Assembly (NCBI RefSeq): GCF_003611735.1
Contig: NZ_RAWG01000030.1
Coordinates: 1 to 51,309 of the forward strand
Reading direction: 5' to 3'
DNA: 51,309 nucleotides
Source of the DNA: Corallococcus sicarius
GTDB lineage: Bacteria; Myxococcota; Myxococcia; Myxococcales; Myxococcaceae
Notes under the pieces: generated by a model
What the model was told of the DNA's origin: nothing
Databases searched by the model: none
Seen by the model: only the letters and a program-made list of their open reading frames with translations
In this document: positions 9,001 to 16,627 of the stretch, piece by piece
Numbering within the stretch: position 1 is the stretch's first letter
Layout of the letters: every line of letters begins with the position of its first letter
Position numbers and translations under genes: made by a program

Positions 9001-9957
9001 CTCTTCCTTCCCGAGGGCTCCTACGTGCTCCACGTCACGCAGCCAGGGCGTGTGCCGGTGGACCTGCCGCTGCTCCTCACGCACGGCGCCCGCGAAACCA
9101 TCCGCCTCGTGCTTCCCACCGAGGTCCCCGAGGGTCATGTCTACATCCCGCCCGGGTGCTTCCTCCTGGGCCGCTCCGAGCCGGAGATGGTGCGCAAGTT
9201 CTCCTACAGTGCGCCCCTCCATCGGTACTGTCTCTCCGACGGGTATGTGATCGGGCGCAACGAGGTGACGTTCGGTGACTGGCTGACCTACCTGGACGAC
9301 CTGCCTCCCGACGCACCCGCGAGGCGGATCCTCGAAGAGCCGCGCTTCGGCCCCGGTGGGGCGGTCACGCTGCGGCAGCACCCCAAGGGGGAATGGCGCT
9401 TCACGTTCTATCACTCACCCGAGTTCTTCCAGACGGCGAGGGAGGGTGAGCCCCTCGTCTACGCAGGGCGGCCCCGGCGAAACACCGTCGACTGGAAGCG
9501 CCTTCCCCTGTCCGGCGTGTCCGCTCAGGACCTGGACGGTTACTTCTACTGGCTTCACCAGACGAAGCGGCTGCCGGGCGCCCGCCTGTGCGGACAGCAC
9601 GAATGGGAGCGCGCGGCCCGAGGCGCGGATGGCCGCCGCTATCCTCATGGCGACGAGCTCCAGCCCGACGACGCGAACATCGACGCGACCTACGACCGGC
9701 TGCCCCTGGCCTTCGGGCCCGACCCGGTGGGCTCCCATCCCGTCTCCGTGAGCCCCTTCGGCCTGGAAGACATGGTGGGCAATGCCTATGAGATCACGCG
9801 CTCCGTGACGCCGGAGTTCGGCCGGGTCGTGAGCCGGGGCGGCTCCTGGTATTACGACTTCTTCGCTGCGGCCAGCGCGGACCTGTCCCCCGGGGACCCG
9901 ACGGCGCGCGACGTCCGGATCGGCGCGCGCGTCTGTGCTTCGTTCGAACCCCGGTAG
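6007..9957 (+). CDS. Giant Ser/Thr protein kinase: zinc-finger-like / kinase / STAND NTPase / TM / PEGA / FGE-sulfatase fusion
   Basis: 1316 aa from ATG 6007 (AAGGA about 8 nt upstream; ATG 5983 is an alternative). Residues 20-55 hold HAAGCDAC (H42, C46, C49), the spacing of anti-sigma zinc fingers. A complete Hanks kinase follows: glycine loop GRGGMG near 100, VAVK with Lys122, HRDLKPSN near 209, DFG near 229, then GTPPYLAPE. Next is an nSTAND1-type NTPase (NPYRGLAPF, Walker A GDSGAGKSS near 390, Walker B LFLFIDQLEE near 474). One TM helix lies at about 779-797, then a coiled segment, a PEGA-like domain (about 955-1038) and a C-terminal FGE-sulfatase domain (MVGNAYEITRS, RGGSWYYDF). Kinase and NTPase should be cytoplasmic and the C-terminus periplasmic. 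The divergent sigma gene is the obvious candidate target. Confidence 0.88.
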   Translation: MASVRASDSVNPLPSSCLTDDVLVEFLEDRLPDAALSQVHRHAAGCDACRSLVALLTPGIQRSAEEVAETPALEDTALGPGPSWIPPETFDAFRIERLIGRGGMGMVFLAHDTSLDRRVAVKFMASAQPDALVRELFTTEARALARLQHANIVNVFSVGAVDGHPYIVSEYVVGESLAELPLPVPWRRVLSLGVGLARGLAAAHRQGVLHRDLKPSNALVTREGEVKLLDFGLAERFDVGAERASGSRLLVGTPPYLAPELLAGGRATVRSDLYALGLILHELCTGQVPRSREALPRAALGAEVDPDFAAIITRCLAVDPQERFVSAEALCEALERLERSFAPAPLVAGNPYRGLAPFAAEHRALFFGREADIRAVLERLRTRPLVLVAGDSGAGKSSLCRAGVLPRVASGALDEGREQLIVTLWPGSRPVDALAAALAPLLGRKEAELVEALVATPAWLGQALRETYSRGRGLFLFIDQLEELLTLAEPVQAAHFARLLGELALPSSGVHVLMAVRGDYLTRLCALPGLGDEAERALYILRPLSPESVREAIVGPARSQGVAFESDALVQALVASTAHGVGSLPLLQFALAELWERRDPARGRITREALDAMGGVAGALSRHADGVLARLSPEEHAAARRLLLQLVTGEGTRIERGVEELAEASDTAARTALRALVDGRLLHMRTEGGPPRCGIAHESLIRSWGTLRDWLDDDIGHRVLRKRVEAAGAEWERLRRASDALWGQRQLEEARLLEPSTLGSREHAFLRASHRAVARARWGKGLALLVLALAVLASYGGLRLQEHLEDSRFIAAEVGTAREALIAGRALAEQARVGREEAMTLFDGRTTASMKLEAPPGPANLRQLAERRWTEALALRGQADAAYTRANRSLERGLDRDRHHGDLRRLVTEVLHERVLLAEHFLLRDERDEWMRRLTEEVETAKVGGERLRGLRAPAQLEVVTTPPGAQVEIERYTQKEGTFRREPVAGIGPLGPTPLAGLFLPEGSYVLHVTQPGRVPVDLPLLLTHGARETIRLVLPTEVPEGHVYIPPGCFLLGRSEPEMVRKFSYSAPLHRYCLSDGYVIGRNEVTFGDWLTYLDDLPPDAPARRILEEPRFGPGGAVTLRQHPKGEWRFTFYHSPEFFQTAREGEPLVYAGRPRRNTVDWKRLPLSGVSAQDLDGYFYWLHQTKRLPGARLCGQHEWERAARGADGRRYPHGDELQPDDANIDATYDRLPLAFGPDPVGSHPVSVSPFGLEDMVGNAYEITRSVTPEFGRVVSRGGSWYYDFFAAASADLSPGDPTARDVRIGARVCASFEPR

Positions 9958-10059
9958 TGGGCCTCACGACAGGCTTCAGCTCATCGGTTCCCGACGACGT
10001 TGAGCACCCGGCCGTCATCCGCAAGCTCACCACGCGTATGCCATTGGGCGGTGGGCCTC

Positions 10060-10087
10060 TTGAGCCTCGAAGCCGATGGGTTACACT
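10060..10087 (+). promoter_or_regulatory. Candidate sigma-70 promoter for the DUF2378 gene
   Basis: TTGAGC at 10060-10065 and TACACT at 10082-10087 are separated by 16 bp, each matching 4 of 6 consensus positions, about 46 bp before the GTG start at 10134. The rest of the 176-bp gap after the kinase gene shows nothing else. Confidence 0.35.
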
Positions 10088-10133
10088 CCGCGCGCGCTGC
10101 GTCATGGGGCCGCCGCGCTGGGACAGGTGATTC

Positions 10134-10676
10134 GTGGCTGAAGAGATTGTGTACCGTCACACCGTCGAAGGTCTCTTCCGCTCCATCGGCAGCCGCCTCA
10201 CCCCGGACCTGAAGCTCCGCCTGCGCGAGGTCGGCATGGACCTGGACGCGGAGGTGCCCCCGAACACGTCCCGGCAGGTCTTCGCCGAAGCGCTCCGCAT
10301 CACCGTGCAGCACCTCCACCCGGAGGCCCCGGCGGAGGAGGGCTACCGGCGGCTGGGCGTCGGCATCATCCAGGGGCTGGCCCAGACGCAGCTGGGCAAG
10401 GCGCTCATGTCGATGTGGCCCATCTTCGGGCCCGAGCGGGTCGTCGTCCGCATCCAGGAGAGCTTCGAGACGGTGAACAACTACCAGAAGAGCGAGCTCA
10501 TCTCCCGGGGCCCCGCGGACCACCTCATCCGGGTGAGCGAGTGCAACGGCAACCCGGGCTACCTGCGGGGCATCATCGAAGCGAGCCTGGCCCGGGCGGG
10601 CGCCCGGAACCTGCGCGTCGAACCGGCCGACTTCGACGGCCAGGGCTGCTCCTACCGCGTCCGCTGGGACCCCTGA
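10134..10676 (+). CDS. DUF2378 (TIGR02265) family protein
   Basis: A 180-aa cytoplasmic protein from GTG 10134, with ACAGGTGA just upstream. The opening VYRHTVEGLFRSIGSRL and the central Y-R-R-L-G and NNYQKSELI segments identify the myxobacterial paralogous family TIGR02265/DUF2378, which is expanded in Myxococcus and relatives and found in many copies per genome. The function is unknown. Length is typical of the family. No membrane or signal sequence. It is followed after 179 bp by an unrelated lipoprotein gene. Confidence 0.85.
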   Translation: MAEEIVYRHTVEGLFRSIGSRLTPDLKLRLREVGMDLDAEVPPNTSRQVFAEALRITVQHLHPEAPAEEGYRRLGVGIIQGLAQTQLGKALMSMWPIFGPERVVVRIQESFETVNNYQKSELISRGPADHLIRVSECNGNPGYLRGIIEASLARAGARNLRVEPADFDGQGCSYRVRWDP

Positions 10677-10725
10677 GACGGCTGCGTCGCGCGCGGACGC
10701 GGATGCCTTCCACAAAGACGCGCCG

Positions 10726-10743
10726 CCCCCGTCCTTTCGGGGG
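10726..10743 (+). terminator. Weak hairpin after the DUF2378 gene
   Basis: CCCCCG / TCCTTT / CGGGGG forms a 6-bp stem 49 bp after the DUF2378 stop. There is no T tract after it, so rho-independent function is uncertain. Confidence 0.3.
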
Positions 10744-10855
10744 CCCGGCCCTCCAGGCGGTGCCATCCCCAGACGAGATACGGGAATTCAGGGAAGTGGC
10801 TCGCCTCGTGCAGTCCAGGGCTGCGATGCACCCCTTTTCCAAGGACTGCTCTTCC

Positions 10856-12385
10856 ATGAAGCGTTCTCGCCAATCCCTGCTGCTGTCCGGCGCCGTGGGG
10901 CTCACGGGCTGCCTGGCGCTGTCCCTCTCCGCGTGCAAGGTGCCGGAGGCCAACGCGGCCGAGTCCACGGCTCCGAAGAAGCCCGCCGCCGGGAAGGTCG
11001 TCCCTGCTTCGTCCAAGACCCCCGACGCCCGGCCCGGCACCGACGTCAAGACGCCGTTCGCCGCGGTGCGCCGCGCCTTCGAGCTCAACTCCGTCAACGC
11101 GAACCCCTTCGCGGACAACAACGGGCAGATCCCCGCCCAATCCCAGTACTCGGGGCCGCTGTTCAACCTGAGCCATGACTACCCCACGAGTCCCGTCGCC
11201 CCGCCCGCCAATCCCCCGTGGATCGCGGCGCTGAAGGGCCGGCCCATCGGGAAGGACAACGCGATCGCGTACGTCAACGCGCTCAAGGACTACATCGCGT
11301 CGGACATGAAGACGCTGCTCTACAACTATCCCCAGTGGGATGCGGCGCAGGCGGGTTGGTACAACGAGCCGTGGCTCGCCTCCATCCGCGAGAGCATCCA
11401 CGGCACCTACGTGGGCTCCGAGTTCCCCGCCAACACCTTCGCCGCGTCCGGCCTGAAGGTGGACATGACCACGTACGTCCTCACCTACTACGACGACGTC
11501 GCGGCCTACGCGCTGGGGCAGGTGTGGGGCAAGACGGCGATGAACCCCACGCTCACCAACACGTCCGGACAGTTCCCGGAGGGCTCCATCGTCGTCAAGG
11601 CGGCGCTCACCAGCGCCCTGGCCCAGGACTGGCCGGTGATGGAGGGGGCCACCACCTGGCCGCTCTACGTCGTGCCGCCCAATGGCCCGCCGACGGCGCC
11701 GCCGCAGGTGATGAACGCGTCGGTGATGCAGTTCGACATCATCGTCAAGGACACCAAGACGGCGCCCAAGACGGGCTGGGTGTTCTCCACGCTCGTCTAC
11801 GACAAGCGCGTGCCGGGCGACGCGTGGGCCAAGATGATCCCGCTGGGCGCCATGTGGGGGGATGATCCGAACGTCAACTCCACGCAGAACCCCAGCGCGC
11901 CGCTCATGGAGACGGTCATCAACCCGGTGGCGCCCGCGTACTCCAAGGCGACGCTCGGGTGGGGCGGCCGGCTCTCCGGCCCGAACGACGGCGCCGTGGT
12001 GGCGCCGGCCTACTACAACGGCCAGCAGGTCGCGTCCGTCCCGGCCTCGTCCTGCATGAGCTGCCACAGCGTGGCCGAGTGGCCGATGAAGAGCTTCCTG
12101 CTCCCCAGCCCCACGCTCCCGCCGCAGACGGTGGGCGACGCACTGGTGATTGAAGTCCCGGGCTCGCCGGGTTGGATGAAGTGGTTCCAGAACCAGCCAG
12201 GCAACGTGCCGCTGGACCCGGGCACCACGCCGCTCGACTTCGACATGGTCTTCGCCTTCAAGTCGCTGCCGGCCTGGCAGCAGGCCACCCAGGGCAAGAG
12301 CGGAATGCAGGCCTTCGAGGCCGCGGACGCGCTCCACGGCGCGCCGCCCGTCAACCCGCGCGACCTCAAGTACAACGGCCGGTAA
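10856..12385 (+). CDS. Lipoprotein with a single c-type heme motif
   Basis: 509 aa from ATG 10856, with AAGGA 10 nt upstream. The signal peptide ends in a lipobox (LSLSAC, Cys at about residue 27). The mature protein starts with an Ala/Pro/Lys linker. A CxxCH motif (SSCMSCH) near residue 400 is the only heme c site and would covalently bind one heme in the periplasm. The long region before it (tyrosine/tryptophan-rich, WIAALKGRPIGKDNA) has no family I recognise. It could be an electron-transfer or cytochrome-domain lipoprotein, but no partner redox gene is adjacent. A strong hairpin terminator follows at 12404, so it is transcribed alone. Confidence 0.7.
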   Translation: MKRSRQSLLLSGAVGLTGCLALSLSACKVPEANAAESTAPKKPAAGKVVPASSKTPDARPGTDVKTPFAAVRRAFELNSVNANPFADNNGQIPAQSQYSGPLFNLSHDYPTSPVAPPANPPWIAALKGRPIGKDNAIAYVNALKDYIASDMKTLLYNYPQWDAAQAGWYNEPWLASIRESIHGTYVGSEFPANTFAASGLKVDMTTYVLTYYDDVAAYALGQVWGKTAMNPTLTNTSGQFPEGSIVVKAALTSALAQDWPVMEGATTWPLYVVPPNGPPTAPPQVMNASVMQFDIIVKDTKTAPKTGWVFSTLVYDKRVPGDAWAKMIPLGAMWGDDPNVNSTQNPSAPLMETVINPVAPAYSKATLGWGGRLSGPNDGAVVAPAYYNGQQVASVPASSCMSCHSVAEWPMKSFLLPSPTLPPQTVGDALVIEVPGSPGWMKWFQNQPGNVPLDPGTTPLDFDMVFAFKSLPAWQQATQGKSGMQAFEAADALHGAPPVNPRDLKYNGR

Positions 12386-12403
12386 CACGGCCTCTCCGAA
12401 CCT

Positions 12404-12430
12404 CCCCGGCCGCCATCCGAGCGGCCGGGG
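12404..12430 (+). terminator. Intrinsic-type terminator after the heme lipoprotein
   Basis: A perfect 10-bp stem (CCCCGGCCGC / GCGGCCGGGG) with a 7-nt loop, 18 bp after the stop codon at 12385 and followed by TTCTTCGTGT. It separates the heme lipoprotein gene from the beta-helix gene. Confidence 0.75.
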
Positions 12431-12499
12431 TTCTTCGTGTCTGTTCTATGCTCCAGGGGCACGCCGTCGCATCACGGCCCGAGACACCCGGAGCAGCCC

Positions 12500-14065
12500 T
12501 TGACGCGTTTCCAGACCCGCGGTCGCATGTTGTGTTTCACGGGAGCCCTGTTGCTCTCGCTCGCCTGTGGTCCCCAGCCCCAGGGAGAGGGGGGAGAGCT
12601 CGTCCCGGCGGAGGAGCTGGGTGAGTCCACCGCGGCCCTCACCGCTCCGACGCTGCTCGAAGCCGTTCCAGGCAACGGACAGGTGACGCTCCAGTGGAGC
12701 GCGGGGCCCGCGGGCACCCAGGGCTACCAGGTGCGCTTCCGCGTGGCCGACGGCAGCTGGGTGTACCGGAGCGCGGGGACGGCCACGACCTACCCCGTGA
12801 CGGGGCTGACCAACGGCACCCGCTACGAGTTCCACGTGCGCATCAAGGGCTCCACGGCCGAGACGACCTCCACGTACTCGAATGGCCTGTACGCGACGCC
12901 GACGGCGGACGAGTGCTCGGGCAACGCGGTCCGCCACATCACCGTCACCGGCGCGGGGACGAAGGATGGCCTGACGGCGCAGAGCGCCGGGACGCTGGCG
13001 AACCTGAACGCGTTCATCCAGGCGGTGGGCCCGGGGGGCCAGGTGTGCATCCACGGCGGCATCTACGGCACGGGGACTTCCGTGTCCCAGGGCGGCGCGC
13101 TGGGGGCTCCCGTCACCATCAAGGGCGTGGCGGGCCGGCCCGTCTTCCAGTCCACCTTCGAGGCGTCCACGCGCGCGAAGACGGGGCCGGTGGCCTTCCA
13201 GGTGCGCGCGAGCAACCTCGTGTTCCAGAACCTGGAGTTCCGCCACGTGGGCACGTGCTTCGCGTTCAAGTCGGCTTCGCCCGTGTCGCACGTGACGCTG
13301 CGCCAGTTCCGCGCGGAGAACGTGGCCACCTGCGTGGACGTGGAGCGCTCCACCACCGCGGCCTTCACGGACCTGACCATCCGCGATGCGATGATTTTGC
13401 AGTTCACGCGCGGCGGCATCTTCCTCGCCTCCCACACGAACAACTCGCTCGTCGAAGACGTCTACATCGACATGCAGCCGGAGCTGATCGGCGGGCAGGG
13501 GAGTGACTACCCCGTGGGCATCGCCCTCTACGACACCACGAACAACGTCACGCTGCGCCGGGCCACCGTGATGAACGTCATCGGCATGCAGACGGGCTAC
13601 ACGCAGGGGGATGGAATCGACGGGGAGAGCTCCGCGAGCGACGTCCTCCTGGAGGACAGCTACTTCCGGGGCTCGGAGGACGGCTGCGTCGACACCAAGG
13701 TGCGCAACATGCTCATCCGCAACACCGTCGCCGCCGAGTGCAAGCGCAACTTCCGCCTCTGGCAGTCCGTCACGCCGGGGCCCCGCGTCGAGAACGTCAC
13801 GAGCTACCAGCCGCGCGACGGCCACTTCTTCATGCGCTCGGGCGCCACGACGGCGAAGAACATCGGAGTGTACTCCAGCAACGCCGCGAAGCTGGTCGCC
13901 TATGACTGCGACACGGCGTGCACCTTCAACGTGGAGGGCATCCGCGGGACGCTGCTGGATGGCAGCAGGCTCAACGCGACCGGCACCGTGACGGGCAACA
14001 CCCTCGTGTACGGCCAGGCGGTGACCATTCCCGCCGTGCCCAACCCCACGACGTTCACGCCGTAG
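12500..14065 (+). CDS. Lipoprotein with fibronectin type III and right-handed parallel beta-helix domains
   Basis: 521 aa. TTG at 12500 is chosen because GGAG lies 6 nt upstream; ATG 12527 would still keep the lipobox. The lipobox (LLSLAC) is followed by an acidic linker. Residues about 45-125 form an FN3 domain (GNGQVTLQWSAG then YQVRFRVADGSW, TGLTNGTRYEFHVR). The remainder is a right-handed beta-helix with repeated N-V-T/L-R-R rungs (NNVTLRRATVMNV, SDVLLEDSYFRG), as in polysaccharide lyases and DUF1565 proteins. It is probably a surface-anchored carbohydrate-binding or -cleaving protein; no lyase active site was identified. It ends at a strong bidirectional terminator. Confidence 0.75.
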   Translation: MTRFQTRGRMLCFTGALLLSLACGPQPQGEGGELVPAEELGESTAALTAPTLLEAVPGNGQVTLQWSAGPAGTQGYQVRFRVADGSWVYRSAGTATTYPVTGLTNGTRYEFHVRIKGSTAETTSTYSNGLYATPTADECSGNAVRHITVTGAGTKDGLTAQSAGTLANLNAFIQAVGPGGQVCIHGGIYGTGTSVSQGGALGAPVTIKGVAGRPVFQSTFEASTRAKTGPVAFQVRASNLVFQNLEFRHVGTCFAFKSASPVSHVTLRQFRAENVATCVDVERSTTAAFTDLTIRDAMILQFTRGGIFLASHTNNSLVEDVYIDMQPELIGGQGSDYPVGIALYDTTNNVTLRRATVMNVIGMQTGYTQGDGIDGESSASDVLLEDSYFRGSEDGCVDTKVRNMLIRNTVAAECKRNFRLWQSVTPGPRVENVTSYQPRDGHFFMRSGATTAKNIGVYSSNAAKLVAYDCDTACTFNVEGIRGTLLDGSRLNATGTVTGNTLVYGQAVTIPAVPNPTTFTP

Positions 14066-14083
14066 CGAAGGCAAGCAGACAGC

Positions 14084-14119
14084 AAGAGGCCCCCGGGTGT
14101 TTCCACCCGGGGGCCTCTT
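14084..14119. terminator. Bidirectional terminator between convergent genes
   Basis: A perfect 16-bp stem (AAGAGGCCCCCGGGTG and its complement) with a TTTC loop. On the plus strand it ends in CTCTTTCG; on the minus strand in CTCTTGCT. It sits between the beta-helix gene (ends 14065) and the pirin gene (ends 14132) and can serve both. Confidence 0.88.
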
Positions 14120-14131
14120 TCGCGTCCCGGC

Positions 14132-14827
14132 TCATGCCAGGTCGAACAGCAGCGCCTCCACCGGCTCGGTGGCGACGAGCACGAGGCTCGACTCGTCCGA
14201 CACGGCGACGCCGTCACCGGCCTTGAGCGCCACGCCGTTGAGCGTGCCGGCGCCGCGCGCCAGCTGGACCCAGGCGTGACGGCCCTTGGGCAGCGTGTAC
14301 TCGGCCTTCTCGCCCGGGCTCAGCAGCGTGCTGGACAGCAGCACGTCCTGGTGCACGGTGAGGCTGCCGTCGCGGGCGTCGGGGCTTGCGACCACGCGCC
14401 AGCGTCCCTGCCGCTCCTGCTCCGGAAAGAGCTTCTGCTCATACTCGGGCTTCAGCCCCTTCTTGTCGGGGATGATCCAGATCTGCAGGAAGTGCACGTC
14501 CTCGTTGGAGCCGTTCATCTCGCTGTGCATCACGCCGGTGCCGGCCGTCATGCGCTGCACCTCTCCGGCGCGCAGCAGGCCGTTGCCTCCGGTGCTGTCC
14601 CGGTGCGCGATGGCGCCGCTGAGCGGGTAGGTGATGATCTCCATGTCCCGGTGCGGGTGCGTGTCGAAGCCCTCGCCGGACGTGACGCGGTCCTCGTTGA
14701 TGACGCGCAGGGCGCGGAAGCCCATGTGGTCCGGGTCGAAGTAGCTCGCGAAGGAGAAGGTGTGGTGGGAGTCGAGCCAGCCGTGGTTGGCATGTCCGCG
14801 GGCTTCAGAGGGTCGAACGTTCATCAT
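14132..14827 (-). CDS. Pirin family protein (bicupin, YhhW-like quercetinase)
   Basis: 231 aa from ATG 14827 (AAAGGAAG about 9 nt upstream; ATG 14824 is in frame too). The N-terminal cupin carries the metal-binding pattern HPHRDMEIITY and later GTGVMHSE, giving the three His and one Glu ligands of pirins. The opening (EARGHANHGWLDSHHTFSF) is also diagnostic. Family members are cytoplasmic Fe-binding proteins; some have quercetin 2,3-dioxygenase activity. It lies 109 bp downstream of a LysR regulator read in the same direction, which may control it. Confidence 0.88.
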   Translation of the reverse strand: MMNVRPSEARGHANHGWLDSHHTFSFASYFDPDHMGFRALRVINEDRVTSGEGFDTHPHRDMEIITYPLSGAIAHRDSTGGNGLLRAGEVQRMTAGTGVMHSEMNGSNEDVHFLQIWIIPDKKGLKPEYEQKLFPEQERQGRWRVVASPDARDGSLTVHQDVLLSSTLLSPGEKAEYTLPKGRHAWVQLARGAGTLNGVALKAGDGVAVSDESSLVLVATEPVEALLFDLA

Positions 14828-14936
14828 GATGGGGTGCTTCCTTTCTCCCAACACAATGCGAGTCCGAAGCCCCCTTGGCCAGACACGGAAGTCGGGACGC
14901 ATTGTTCCACCCATGGGACGCAACGCGACGCCAGCC

Positions 14937-15842
14937 TCAGCGCTTCGCGCGCTTGAGCGGCTCCTGGCGCACGGGCCAGTGCTCGCGCAGGTGCTCCACG
15001 AAGGCCATCACCTTGGGCACGTGGTGCCGGGTGGGCGGGTAGACGGCGTGCACGGGCGCCCCCGCGGAACTCCAGTCCGGCAGCACGCGCTGCAGGCGCC
15101 CGCTGTCCAGGTCCTCCACGCAGTGCAGGCCGGGCAGCAATGCGACCCCTGAGCCCGCCACCGTCACCGCGTGCAGCATGTCCGGCTCGTTCACCACCAG
15201 CCGGCCAGACACCGTCACCTCCACGGACCGCCCCCCGGCGTGCAGCGTCCAGACGTTGCCCTCCAGCGCGGTGCCGAAGAGCAGGCAGTCGTGCTTCGCC
15301 AGGTCGGCGGGCGTGCGGGGCGCGCCCTTGGCTTCGAGGTAGTCCGGCGAGGCCACCACGACGCGCTCGATGTCCCCCAGCCTGCGCGCCATCAGCGACG
15401 AGTCCGGCAGCTTCCCCGCGCGCACGGCCAGGTCCATGCCTTCCTCCACCAGGTCCACCGCGCGGTCCGTGCACAGCAGCTCCACCTGGACGTCCGGATA
15501 CCGCTCCAGGAACCCGGCCACCAGCGGCGCGAGGAAGGGGACGGACAGCGGCGTCGTCACGCGCAGCAGCCCGTGCGGACCGGCCTGCATGCGCGTCACT
15601 TCCTGCTCCGCGGCCTCCGCCTCCTGGACGATGCGCTCACAGTGCGCGTAGTACGCCCGCCCGACCTCCGTCAGGTGCAGCTTGCGCGTCGTGCGCTGCA
15701 AGAGCTGCGCGCCCACGCGCTCCTCCAGTTCGGACACCTTGCGGCTCACCGTGGACTTGGGCATCCGCAGCGCGCGCGCCGCCGCCGTGAAGCTGCCGGC
15801 CTGCACCACGCGGGCGAAGACGAGGAGTTCGTTGAGGTCCAT
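14937..15842 (-). CDS. LysR family transcriptional regulator
   Basis: 301 aa from ATG 15842 with GGGA upstream. The N-terminal winged helix-turn-helix is typical (MDLNELLVFARVVQAGSFTAAARALRMPKSTVSRKVSELE), followed by a linker helix and the periplasmic-binding-like effector domain (GLLRVTTPLSVPFLAPLVAGF). It belongs to the subgroup with RMPKSTVSRK, often tied to redox or quinone stress. It is divergent from the YceI gene, with a GAACAG-N6-CTGTTC palindrome between them, and sits upstream of the pirin gene. Autoregulation and control of both neighbours is the usual LysR arrangement and is an inference here. Confidence 0.9.
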   Translation of the reverse strand: MDLNELLVFARVVQAGSFTAAARALRMPKSTVSRKVSELEERVGAQLLQRTTRKLHLTEVGRAYYAHCERIVQEAEAAEQEVTRMQAGPHGLLRVTTPLSVPFLAPLVAGFLERYPDVQVELLCTDRAVDLVEEGMDLAVRAGKLPDSSLMARRLGDIERVVVASPDYLEAKGAPRTPADLAKHDCLLFGTALEGNVWTLHAGGRSVEVTVSGRLVVNEPDMLHAVTVAGSGVALLPGLHCVEDLDSGRLQRVLPDWSSAGAPVHAVYPPTRHHVPKVMAFVEHLREHWPVRQEPLKRAKR

Positions 15843-15877
15843 GGCCGTCCCGGAGCGCAAGGACTGTCCCAGGAGTG

Positions 15878-15895
15878 GAACAGTTCATCCTGTTC
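15878..15895. promoter_or_regulatory. Candidate LysR operator over the yceI promoter
   Basis: GAACAG at 15878-15883 and CTGTTC at 15890-15895 form a perfect inverted repeat with a 6-bp spacer. A -10-like TCTAAT follows at 15902-15907 for the rightward YceI gene, so the palindrome sits where the -35 element would be. It lies 36-53 bp upstream of the LysR start. Confidence 0.5.
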
Positions 15896-15984
15896 GTCCC
15901 ATCTAATCCGGACGCCCCCGCACCGCTACCTTGCTCTTCGTCGGAACACAGCAACGCCCACCACTCACGACAGGGAAGACGACC

Positions 15985-16536
15985 ATGGCCACGAACCTCT
16001 GGAACATCGACACGACCCACACGGGCATCCACTTCAACGTCCGCCACATGGTCATCGCGAAGGTGCGCGGCAGCTTCCAGCAGTTCAGCGGGACGCTGAC
16101 CCTGGACGATGAGAACCTCGCCGCGTCCGCGGTCTCCGTCCGCATCGACACGGCGAGCATCAACACGGGCGTCTCCCAGCGCGACAACCACCTGCGCTCG
16201 CCGGACTTCTTCGACGTGGAGAAGTTCCCCGCCATCACCTTCGAGAGCACGAAGGTGGAGAAGGGCTCCGGCACGGGCCTGCGCGTGACGGGCAAGCTGA
16301 CCATCCGCGACATCACCCGCGAGGTGGTGCTGGAGGCGGAGGCGCTGGGCGTCGGCAAGGACCCCTGGGGCAACCTGAAGGCCGCGTTCGAGGCGAAGAC
16401 CTCCGTGGACCGCCGCGACTTCGGGCTCACGTGGAACCAGGCGCTGGAGGCGGGCGGCGTGCTCGTGGGGGAGAAGATTGAAATCACCCTCGAGGTGCAG
16501 GCGGCCCGGGCCCCGGCAGGAGAGCAGGCGGCTTGA
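15985..16536 (+). CDS. YceI family protein (lipocalin-like polyisoprenoid-binding fold)
   Basis: 183 aa from ATG 15985, with CAGGGAAG upstream. The sequence has the YceI signatures: WNIDTTHTGIHFNVRHMVIAKVRG at the N-terminus, then NHLRSPDFFDVEKFPAITF and the closing RRDFGLTWN. The fold binds isoprenoid quinones or similar lipids in its barrel. No signal peptide is present, so unlike E. coli YceI this copy is probably cytoplasmic. It is divergent from the LysR gene and ends at a perfect hairpin. A stress or quinone-handling role fits the neighbouring pirin. Confidence 0.9.
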   Translation: MATNLWNIDTTHTGIHFNVRHMVIAKVRGSFQQFSGTLTLDDENLAASAVSVRIDTASINTGVSQRDNHLRSPDFFDVEKFPAITFESTKVEKGSGTGLRVTGKLTIRDITREVVLEAEALGVGKDPWGNLKAAFEAKTSVDRRDFGLTWNQALEAGGVLVGEKIEITLEVQAARAPAGEQAA

Positions 16537-16567
16537 GCCTGGCCACGCTCCACCCGCTGCAAATGAA

Positions 16568-16598
16568 GAAGGACCTCCACTCGCCGTGGAGGTCCTTC
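16568..16598. terminator. Bidirectional terminator between YceI and the DUF4382 lipoprotein
   Basis: A perfect 13-bp stem (GAAGGACCTCCAC / GTGGAGGTCCTTC) with a TCGCC loop. On the minus strand it is followed by TTCATTTG, a T-rich tail suited to ending the DUF4382 gene, which stops at 16628; YceI stops at 16536. Confidence 0.8.
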
Positions 16599-16627
16599 CG
16601 GGACTGCGGCTGCGACTGCTTGGAGGG

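Noticed and set aside
9935-9950. A GTTCGAACCCC stretch resembling a tRNA T-loop
   Set aside because: It lies inside the last codons of the kinase gene and no acceptor or anticodon stems surround it.
10415-10855. Upstream extension of the heme lipoprotein frame
   Set aside because: It overlaps the DUF2378 gene; the ATG at 10856 has AAGGA and starts the signal peptide.
12446-14074. A 542-codon minus-strand frame
   Set aside because: Exactly antisense to the beta-helix lipoprotein and rich in Val/His/Arg; the plus-strand frame has a lipobox and FN3 domain.
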